Below are positions 49,648 through 57,600 of a DNA stretch of 64,000 nucleotides, in pieces. Location of the stretch: contig DASVLJ010000011.1 of the NCBI GenBank assembly GCA_036384915.1, forward strand, positions 300,743 to 364,742, written 5' to 3'. This stretch comes from PKWO01 sp036384915. Its GTDB lineage: Bacteria > Pseudomonadota > Gammaproteobacteria > Burkholderiales > Burkholderiaceae_D. The translations under genes and the position numbers were made by a program. Position 1 is the stretch's first letter. Each line of letters begins with the position of its first letter. Below the pieces are notes generated by a model. It did not search any database. It was not told the DNA's origin and saw only the letters and a program-made list of their open reading frames with translations.

Positions 49648-52014
49648 ATGAGTACGGTTCTCAACAACCAGCGCAGCAATTCCCCCTCGGACGTAGACCG
49701 CCGCCTGACCTTCTCCAAAAAGCTCCAGGCAGTCACGAACAAAATCCACGCGACCGACAATGTCGACGAAATCATGCTGGGCCTGTCGCAGGATATCTGC
49801 GATCTGTTCAACAGCGACCGTCTGACCATCTACATGACGACCGAGGACAAGGCATCTATCGTCTCCAAGGTCAAGACCGGCTTGAATTCGTTTTCCGACC
49901 TCAAGCTGCCGATATCGAATGCCAGTGTGGCAGGCTACGTGGCGCTGACCAAGCGCATCGTCTCGATCGAGGACGTCTACAACGACGAAGAGCTCAAGAA
50001 GCACTCGCCCGAGATGCATTTCCAGCGCGGCGTGGACCAGCGCACCGGCTATCGCACCAAGGAAATGCTTGCCGCCCCCATTCTCGACGCGCACGACCAG
50101 GAATTGCTCGGCGTGGTCCAGCTCATCAACAACCTCTCCGTCGGCCCGTTTACTGCCAATGATGCCGAAGGCTTGAAGGAATTGAGCGAAACGCTGGCCA
50201 TCGCCTTCGCCCAGCGCCAGAAACCGTCAGGCGGGGTGCGCACCAAGTATGACCTGCTGATCGCCCGCGCCACGATTTCGGCAGCCGAAATGGAGGAAGC
50301 CACGCGTCAAGCGCGCGAGAAAGATGTCAGCGTCGAAGACATCCTGGTCGAGGAATACAAGGTCAAGCTGCCGCAGATCGGCCAGTCGCTGGCGCGCTTC
50401 TACGGCGTGCCCTATGAGCCGTTCTCGGCCGACCGCATCAAGCCGATGGACTTGCTCAAGAACCTCAAGCGCCAGTTCGTCGAGCAGCAGCAGTGGCTGC
50501 CGCTGGAAGAAAACAAGGAAGGCGTGGTGATCCTCGCAGTCGATCCCGAGCAGACCAGAAACACGCGCATGGTCAACAACATCTTCCCGAAATCCAAGCT
50601 GGTGTTCTGCGTCACCACCAGCACGGAATTCGACAAGACGGTGGAAAATTTCTTCGGCTCGGCGGCCGACACCACCTCGGTCGGCGACCTGCTCTCCGGC
50701 ATGGAGGGCGAAGACGAGGATGCCGGCGGCGACAATGCTTCCGACATCAGTGCCGCAGCCGACAACGAACTGGTCAAGCTGGTCAACAAGATCATCGTCG
50801 ATGCCTACCGTCAAGGCGCCTCGGACATCCACATCGAACCGCGTCCAGGCAAGGAAAAGACGGCCATCCGCTTCCGCAAGGACGGTTCGCTCGAACCCTA
50901 TATCGAGATTCCCGCGACCTACCGCAACGCCCTGTCCGCGCGCATCAAGATCATGTGCGACCTCGACATATCGGAAAAGCGCAAGCCGCAGGACGGCAAG
51001 ATCAAGTTCAAGAAGTTCGGCCCGCTCGACATCGAACTGCGCGTCGCCACGATCCCCTCGGCCGGAGGCGTGGAAGATATCGTCATGCGTATCCTGGCGG
51101 CCGGCGAACCGATCCCGCTGGCCAAGCTGGGCGTGCTACCGCACAACCTGGAACGCTTGATCGGCGCCATCAGCAAGCCCTACGGCCTGTTCTTCGTCTG
51201 CGGCCCGACCGGCTCGGGCAAGACCACCACGCTGCACTCGGTGCTCAACTACCTCAACAAGCCCGATACCAAGATCTGGACTGCCGAAGACCCGGTCGAA
51301 ATCACGCAAAAGGGCTTGCGCCAGGTACAGGTCAACCGCAAGAGCGGCCTGGACTTCGCCACCGCGATGCGCGCCTTCCTGCGCGCCGACCCGGACGTGA
51401 TCATGGTCGGCGAAATGCGCGACAAGGAAACCGTAGGCATGGGCATCGAAGCCTCGCTGACGGGCCACCTGGTGTTCGCCACGCTGCACACCAACAGCGC
51501 GCCGGAATCGATCGTGCGCCTGCTGGACATGGGCATGGACCCGTTCAACTTCGCCGACGCCTTGCTCGGCATCCTGGCGCAACGCCTGGCCAAGCGCCTG
51601 TGCGGCAACTGCAAGGAAGCCTACGAGCCCGACCAGGAGGAAATCAAGCAGCTGCTCGACGAATACTGCGCCGAATTGCTTAACACCCAGGACTTCATCA
51701 AGGACAAGAAAGCCGCGCTGGCGCGCGTCTATGCCGGCTGGCTCAAGAACTACACCGAAAAAGGCAAGTTCAAACTGTTCCGGGCGGTCGGCTGCGATCA
51801 ATGCAGTAACGGCTACAAGGGCCGCGTCGGCTTGCACGAATTGATGATAGGCACGGAGGGCGCCAAGAAACTGCTGCAGGAACATGCGCGCGTGGCGCAA
51901 TTGCTGGCCCAGGCACTGGAAGACGGCATGCTGACCTTGAAGATGGACGGCATCGAAAAGGTGCTGTCCGGCATTACCGACATCAAGCAGGTGCGCGCGG
52001 TCTGCATCAAATAA
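49648..52014 (+). CDS. GAF-domain PilB/GspE-type secretion ATPase
   Basis: 788 residues from MSTVLNNQRSNS. An N-terminal GAF domain (about 30-190: DRLTIYMTTEDKASI, MLAAPILDAHDQELLGVVQLIN) is fused to a MshEN/T2SSE_N-like region (about 205-330) and a hexameric ATPase. Walker A is GPTGSGKTTT (about 519-528). The Asp box, Walker B MVGEMRDKE (about 587-595), His box GHLVFATLHTN and tetracysteine CGNC/CDQC zinc site follow. It powers type IV pilus assembly or type II secretion. No pilC, pilD or gsp genes are adjacent. The GAF front end is unusual and suggests control by a small nucleotide. Confidence 0.93.
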   Translation: MSTVLNNQRSNSPSDVDRRLTFSKKLQAVTNKIHATDNVDEIMLGLSQDICDLFNSDRLTIYMTTEDKASIVSKVKTGLNSFSDLKLPISNASVAGYVALTKRIVSIEDVYNDEELKKHSPEMHFQRGVDQRTGYRTKEMLAAPILDAHDQELLGVVQLINNLSVGPFTANDAEGLKELSETLAIAFAQRQKPSGGVRTKYDLLIARATISAAEMEEATRQAREKDVSVEDILVEEYKVKLPQIGQSLARFYGVPYEPFSADRIKPMDLLKNLKRQFVEQQQWLPLEENKEGVVILAVDPEQTRNTRMVNNIFPKSKLVFCVTTSTEFDKTVENFFGSAADTTSVGDLLSGMEGEDEDAGGDNASDISAAADNELVKLVNKIIVDAYRQGASDIHIEPRPGKEKTAIRFRKDGSLEPYIEIPATYRNALSARIKIMCDLDISEKRKPQDGKIKFKKFGPLDIELRVATIPSAGGVEDIVMRILAAGEPIPLAKLGVLPHNLERLIGAISKPYGLFFVCGPTGSGKTTTLHSVLNYLNKPDTKIWTAEDPVEITQKGLRQVQVNRKSGLDFATAMRAFLRADPDVIMVGEMRDKETVGMGIEASLTGHLVFATLHTNSAPESIVRLLDMGMDPFNFADALLGILAQRLAKRLCGNCKEAYEPDQEEIKQLLDEYCAELLNTQDFIKDKKAALARVYAGWLKNYTEKGKFKLFRAVGCDQCSNGYKGRVGLHELMIGTEGAKKLLQEHARVAQLLAQALEDGMLTLKMDGIEKVLSGITDIKQVRAVCIK

Positions 52015-52041
52015 GCCCCCGGCATCGCAAAGAGAAACCCC

Positions 52042-52137
52042 ATGGCGCAACCCGACGGCCACCTCACCTTCGACAGTGTGCCGCTCGAACGCTACGGCAC
52101 GCCGTGGATGATCAACTGCGGCCAAGCGCCGGCTTGA
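52042..52137 (+). CDS. Possible 31-residue micro-ORF
   Basis: ATG 52042, 27 bp after the ATPase stop and behind AAAGAGAAA, encodes MAQPDGHLTFDSVPLERYGT and 11 more residues to TGA. It looks like the truncated start of a larger protein rather than a known small protein. Its reality is doubtful. Confidence 0.25.
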   Translation: MAQPDGHLTFDSVPLERYGTPWMINCGQAPA

Positions 52138-52174
52138 ACGCGCGCCCCTCGCCGTTTCTCCAGGAACCCTCCCC

Positions 52175-53620
52175 TTGCACGCTTCGCTCTCCACTCGCCA
52201 GCGCTGGGAAGCACTGGCCGTGCTCTGTCTCGGCGTGTTGATGATCGTGCTCGACACGACCATCGTCAACGTCGCCCTGCCCTCGATCCGCACCGATCTC
52301 GGCTTTAACGAAGCCACGCTGGTGTGGGTGGTCAACGCCTACATGCTGACCTTCGGCGGTTTCCTGCTGCTGGGCGGCCGGCTTGGCGATTTGTACGGCC
52401 ACCGGCGTCTGTTCCTGATCGGCATCGTGGTATTCACGGCGGCATCGGCCGCTTGCGGCCTGTCGTATTCGCAAGTCATGCTGGTGGTGGCACGCGCGAT
52501 GCAGGGACTGGGCGGCGCCGTGGTCTCGGCCGTGGCGCTTTCACTGATGATGAACCTGTTTCCCGAACCGGCCGAACGCGCAAGGGCCATGGGCGTATAC
52601 AGCTTCGTCTGCGCCGGCGGCGGCAGCATAGGCGCGATTGCCGGCGGCTTGCTGACCAACCTCTTGAACTGGCATTGGATTTTTTTGGTCAACCTGCCCA
52701 TCGGCATCGCCGTCTATTTTGCCTGCCTCAGGTTGGTACCGCCGGCCCGGTCCCAGGCGGTGCCCGGCAAGCTCGACCTCGGGGGAGCCGTCACGGTGAC
52801 CATGGCGCTGATGCTTGCCGTCTATGCCATCGTCAACGGCAATGAAGCGGGATGGCAATCGGTGCAGACACTCGGCTTGCTTGGCAGCGCCCTGCTGTGC
52901 TTCATCGTCTTCCTGCTCGTCGAATCCAGGTCCGAAGCGCCGCTGGTGCCCTTGTCCATGTTCCGTCGGCGCAATCTATCGACGGCCTCTGCCGCCGGCA
53001 TGCTATGGTCGGCCGCCATGTTTGCCTGGTTCTTCATCTCGGCGCTGTACATGCAATTGATCCTGGGCTATCAGCCTCTTCAAGTAGGCCTGGCTTTTTT
53101 ACCCGCGAACCTGATCATGGCGGCGTTTTCGCTGGGCTTGTCGGCCAGGATCGTGATGCGCTTCGGCATTACCCGTCCGCTGGTGGCCGGCTTGCTGCTC
53201 GCCACTGCCGGCCTCGTCCTGTTTGCCCAGGCAGACCTTCACGGCGATTTCCTGACGCAAATCCTGCCCAGCATGCTGCTCCTGGGCGTAGGCGCAGGCA
53301 TGGGCTTCAATCCCCTGCTGCTGGCCGCCATGAACGACGTCGGGGCGAAAGATTCCGGTCTGGCATCCGGCGTGGTCAACACCGCGTTCATGATGGGTGG
53401 CGCGCTGGGGCTGGCTATCCTGGCCAGCATTGCCGGCGCCGAAACGCAACATGCGCTCGCCATCGGGCGGAATAATGCTGCCGCTTTGGTAGCAGGCTAC
53501 CATCTGGCCTTTCTCGTCGGGGCGGTGTTCGCCTTGATCGCCGCACTGTTGAGCGCCGCACTGATACGCGCCAGGCAAGCCGCGCCCGGCGTAGACGAGA
53601 CGCTGCAAAGCCATCCCTGA
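52175..53620 (+). CDS. MFS drug exporter, DHA2 (EmrB/QacA) family
   Basis: 481 residues from a TTG start with AGGA about nine nt upstream. Fourteen membrane helices; MFS motif A GGRLGDLYGHRRLF and the DHA2-type motif LDTTIVNVALPSI in helix 1 are present, with the antiporter motif C region GAIAGGLL. It should export small hydrophobic compounds by proton antiport. The HxlR-type regulator directly downstream on the other strand (nine bp between stops) is a plausible local regulator. Confidence 0.92.
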   Translation: MHASLSTRQRWEALAVLCLGVLMIVLDTTIVNVALPSIRTDLGFNEATLVWVVNAYMLTFGGFLLLGGRLGDLYGHRRLFLIGIVVFTAASAACGLSYSQVMLVVARAMQGLGGAVVSAVALSLMMNLFPEPAERARAMGVYSFVCAGGGSIGAIAGGLLTNLLNWHWIFLVNLPIGIAVYFACLRLVPPARSQAVPGKLDLGGAVTVTMALMLAVYAIVNGNEAGWQSVQTLGLLGSALLCFIVFLLVESRSEAPLVPLSMFRRRNLSTASAAGMLWSAAMFAWFFISALYMQLILGYQPLQVGLAFLPANLIMAAFSLGLSARIVMRFGITRPLVAGLLLATAGLVLFAQADLHGDFLTQILPSMLLLGVGAGMGFNPLLLAAMNDVGAKDSGLASGVVNTAFMMGGALGLAILASIAGAETQHALAIGRNNAAALVAGYHLAFLVGAVFALIAALLSAALIRARQAAPGVDETLQSHP

Positions 53621-53628
53621 ACTTGCGC

Positions 53629-53967
53629 TCATTCACGCCGATCCAGCGCCTTTTGCCACTGCTCCGACCAATTCACCAGGGGCAGCAAGACTTGCGTCAA
53701 TGACTCGCCCTGGCGGCTCATGGTGTAACCGCCTTCTTCGGCCAATTCGACGATTCCAGCCTCACGCAAGTCCTTGAGCCTTTGATTGAGCACGGTTGGC
53801 GACATGCCGTCGCAATGCTGCTGCAATTCGCGGAACGTCAGGGCGCCGCCGCGCAACTCCCACATGATGCGCAAGACCCAGCGACGTCCCAGCAGGTCGA
53901 GCAAGGCCATGATCGGCCGGCCGGTCGTGGAACCACGCACAGCCTTTCCCGGCAGTGGAGCCGCCAT
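53629..53967 (-). CDS. HxlR-family transcriptional regulator
   Basis: 112 residues. Winged helix with ALLDLLGRRWVLRIMWELRGG, LTFRELQQHCDGMSPTVLNQRLKDL and the wing EEGGYTMSRQG, as in HxlR/YodB proteins that often sense reactive electrophiles. It lacks the N-terminal sensing Cys of YodB types; its only Cys is C52, in the recognition region. It is divergent from the carboxymuconolactone decarboxylase-like gene, with a palindrome between them, so it probably controls that gene and perhaps the MFS exporter. Confidence 0.9.
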   Translation of the reverse strand: MAAPLPGKAVRGSTTGRPIMALLDLLGRRWVLRIMWELRGGALTFRELQQHCDGMSPTVLNQRLKDLREAGIVELAEEGGYTMSRQGESLTQVLLPLVNWSEQWQKALDRRE

Positions 53968-54012
53968 ATTTTCCTTTCGCTACAAAAATCGGAGCAAGAC
54001 AAATTCGTTTAC

Positions 54013-54029
54013 GCTACACTTTTAGTAGC
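54013..54029. promoter_or_regulatory. Palindrome between hxlR-type and CMD genes (possible operator)
   Basis: GCTAC and GTAGC flank seven bp, 46 bp before the CMD gene start and 34 bp after the ATG of the regulator seen from its side. HxlR proteins bind such short inverted repeats; the match is suggestive only. Confidence 0.4.
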
Positions 54030-54062
54030 ATCATACACCTTGTACACGAAAAGGAGATCGCC

Positions 54063-54611
54063 ATGCAGCCGGCCCGGATAACCCCGCTCGACCCGCCCTA
54101 TGACGCCGAAACGGCAGCCGCCCTGCAAGCCGTCATGCCGCCGGGCATGGAACCCTTGAAACTGTTCCGCACCCAGGCGCGCAACCTGCGTGTGTTCAAG
54201 CGCATGGCGGCCGGCAACCTGTTGGACAAAGGCTCGATTTCTCTGCGCGAGCGGGAATTGCTGATCCTGCGCACCTGCGCGCGTTGCGGCGCCGAATATG
54301 AATGGGGAGTGCACGTGGCGCTGTTCGCAGAACGCGCCAAGCTCGATCAGACCGCGCTGGCGGCAACCCTGGAGCAAGGAACAACCGTCGGATTGACGGA
54401 ACCGGAGCAGCTCTTGCTGCGCGCCGCCGATGCCTTGCACGACAGTGCCGATCTTCCCGATGCCCTATGGCGGGAGTTGGAGAAGCACTATAGCAGCGAG
54501 CAATTACTGGAGATCATTGCCTTGGTGGGCTTTTACCACGCGATTTCCTTCGTGGTCAACGCGACGCGCGTGGAGCTCGAACCTTTCGCGCCGCGATTTC
54601 CGGTGAAATAG
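54063..54611 (+). CDS. Carboxymuconolactone decarboxylase-family (AhpD-like) protein
   Basis: 182 residues from MQPARITPLDPPYD behind AAGGAG. The CMD fold motif RERELLILRTCARCGAEYEWGVH holds a CxxC pair and a following His, as in AhpD-like thiol peroxidase partners; quoted parts lie at about residues 62-84. It may act in redox defence or on a lactone; the family is enzymatically diverse. It is divergent from the HxlR regulator, a common pairing for electrophile or oxidant response. Confidence 0.85.
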   Translation: MQPARITPLDPPYDAETAAALQAVMPPGMEPLKLFRTQARNLRVFKRMAAGNLLDKGSISLRERELLILRTCARCGAEYEWGVHVALFAERAKLDQTALAATLEQGTTVGLTEPEQLLLRAADALHDSADLPDALWRELEKHYSSEQLLEIIALVGFYHAISFVVNATRVELEPFAPRFPVK

Positions 54612-54657
54612 AAAACACCGGCACATGGCGCATGCCGTCGAGACGGCATGCGCCATG

Positions 54658-57600
54658 TCAATCGCAATAATTCTTTTGTCCATTTTTTGATCCGCCCTTC
54701 GAGGAGCCATTGCCCGAAGAGTTGGGGGTGCCGTTCGATTGGCCGTTGCCGTCGGACGTACTGCTCGAGCCCTGACCGCCGCTTTCTGTTCCCGTTACCG
54801 AGGTATTGACGTAGGCGACGACATTGTTGCTGGCCAGCACCACTGGAGGCGCGTTGCTCGGCGCTGGAGTGGGCGTGGGAGTGGGCGTGGGCGTGGGTGT
54901 CGGTGTAGGCGTCGGTGTAGGCGTCGGCGTGGGCGTGGGCGTGGGCGTGGGCGTCGGCGTGGGCGTCGGCGTGGGCGTGGGCGTGGGCGTGGGCGTGGGC
55001 GTCGGCGTGGGCGTCGGTGTGGGCGTCGGCGTGGGCGTAGGTGTGGGCGTCGGTGTGGGCGTCGGCGTGGGCGTAGGTGTGGGCGTCGGCGTGGGCGTCG
55101 GCGTGGGCGTCGGTGTGGGCGTGGGCGTCGGCGCCGGGACAAACTGGTTCGAGTGCAGGTTCACCGGGCCGGGCATGGGCGAGCCGGTGTAAGTGGCCGT
55201 CAATCCTGCCCAGATGTCGGCCGTACCGCTATTCCCGATCGTTCCGCTCACGCCGGCATTCGAGCCCGCCATGGCGAGCGGCGAAGTGCCGGGGGCATAC
55301 GAATACCCGCCATAGATATTGATGGCGCCGCTACCGACGATGGAGTCGGCTTGCAGCCCCCCTGTTGCGCCAATATTCACGTTGCCTTGGGCGATCAAAG
55401 TGATCGCACCGCCGGTGATCTGATTCCCGCTTGTGTCGATGCAGCTGGAACATGGGGTCAGGGTCATCGTGCCGGTGCTGTAGAGCACGACATCGCCGCT
55501 GGCGGTAATACTGCCGATGCCAAGCGCGCTGCCGTTGTTGGTGGCGTAGAACCCCGCACCGCTGCCGCTGGCGGAGCCGTTAAGCAGGCCGGTATTGACC
55601 AGGATGGGTGTCGACAAAGAGCCCACGCCGTTGGTACTGCCTGCTTCGAGCGTAACACCGGCAGCGCTGACGGAGTTCGTGCCGCTTTGCAGTACCGAAC
55701 CATTGGCGTTGATCAAGACATTGGCGGCAGCGCCATTGATCGGCGCTGCCAATGTAATGTCGTGGCCGGAAAACGCTCCCAATTGCACTGCATAGCCGCT
55801 GGCGACATTGGATGCGTTGATGCCGGTCGACACTGCCGGAATGGCGCTTACCGAGCCCGACCCGGCAACGCCGCCCACGTTGCCGACGGCAAATGAAATG
55901 CCGTCGAAGAATACGAAGCCGCTGGTCGAACCGCCGGCGCTGCCGGCGACCGTGGAGACTTGGTTGGTGGTATCGTTCAAAGAAACATAGCCGGTCGCCG
56001 CGTTCGCCTGCAGGCTACCGGCCGTGATGGTGCCGGCCGTTTGCGTGACGTTGCCGCCGTATGCAAGCAAGGCGACTACGCCGGTTCCGGGAACGGTCAC
56101 GGCGGCATCGACCGCGACGCCATTAGCCGACTGCAAACCGAGATTGCCGGCGTGGCTGAAGGTGATCGTGCCGCCCACTGTGAGCGCTCCGCCGGCCTTG
56201 ATGTTGACGTCGCCGGTCGACGTGGTGTTCACGCCGAAGGTCGTGCCGTTGAGCAGCAAGTTGTTGGTATCCTGGATGGTCAGGGCGCCGGAATTATAAA
56301 AGAAGGTTTTGTCGGTCGCGGCCGTGCTGCTCACAGTCAAGGAACTGACGTTGTTGGTGCTTTCGGTCAGCATGACCTGGCCGGGCGTGGTCAACGCCAA
56401 CTCGCCCCCTGGCGCCACCAGCGGGGAGCCGATCGACTGCCCGATGCCGCCGGTCGAAGCCGTGGACAGCACGATGTTGTACGCCGGGGTCGGCGTTGGC
56501 GTCGGAGTGGGCGTAGGCGCCGGTGTTGTCGGCACCGTGATGCCGGCCACTGTCCCGCCCGCCGGATTTGCCAGCGAGCTGACCATGATCGGCGCACTGC
56601 TGCCGGTGTTATAGACGAAGCTGCCGTTGCTGGCCGTGCCGGCGATGACGCCGGTGACGTTCGCTTCCGGCAGGGTCACCGAACCGCCCTCGAGCAGCAG
56701 CGAAGTCGCCGTCGGCACCAGGGCGCCCGTTTGCTGGCCGATTCCGGCCCCCGACACCAGTGCCAGCTCGCCGAAGCCCGGCGTGGTCGAGGCGTAGATC
56801 GTGATGCCGCCGGCGGTCGGGCTACCGATCTCCACGTTGGACAGGCCATGGATTGCGCCAAGGTCGCCCGCGGCCAACTGCAAACCGCCGCCTCCGCCCG
56901 CGATATTGATGGCCCTGCCGGCGGTTGCCGGTTCCAGCGTGACCCAGCCGGTGCCGGTGTTGATGTTGCCAGCCGACAGGCTCATGGTGTCGGCTTGCAG
57001 GATCAGCGGCGCATTGCTCGTCGTGGCGGAGCCGGTCAGGGTGATGCCATAGCCTCCTGAGTTGGCAATCGTCACGGCGCCGCTCGCGGTTTGGCTGGCA
57101 CCCGTTACCGTCAAATTGGAGGTGCTATTGGCGATGTTGATGAGGCCCGAACCGCTATTGGCAACGCTGAGATTGCTCACCTGGGTCGAAACCGCGCCGG
57201 TACCGGCACCGCTATAGATGCCATGCCCCGCGCTCAGGTTGGCCGTATTGCCGATGATGGAAGCGCTGGCTTGCGCATCGATGGCGCCGCCGGCAGTCAA
57301 GGTCACCGTACCGCCCGGCTTGGCGCCTAACGTGTAGCCGTGCGTATCGATGTTCGAGCCGACGGTGATATACGTGCCTGCGGTGATGTTGACGTTCGCC
57401 CCGGGGTTCGGCGCCGAATAGGTGTTGATGCCGCGCGTGACCACGCTGCCTGACGCACTGATGGTTACGGTGCCGCCGCCGGTGACGATGGCCCCGGTCT
57501 GGACGTTCGCCGACTGTGGCGAGACGCCCGTACCGGTCTGCATCGTAACATTGCCGCCCTGGGTCTGGATGACCAGGTTGACGCCGTCGCTGCTGGTAGT

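Noticed and set aside
54860..55135. CRISPR-like regular repeat
   Set aside because: The unit is only six bp, has no spacers and codes for Pro-Thr in frame inside a large gene; there are no cas genes.
54824..55192. Open plus-strand frame coding for a long Gly-Val repeat protein
   Set aside because: It is the antisense reading of the Pro-Thr repeat in the TPS exoprotein; no ribosome site and no sequence beyond the repeat supports it.
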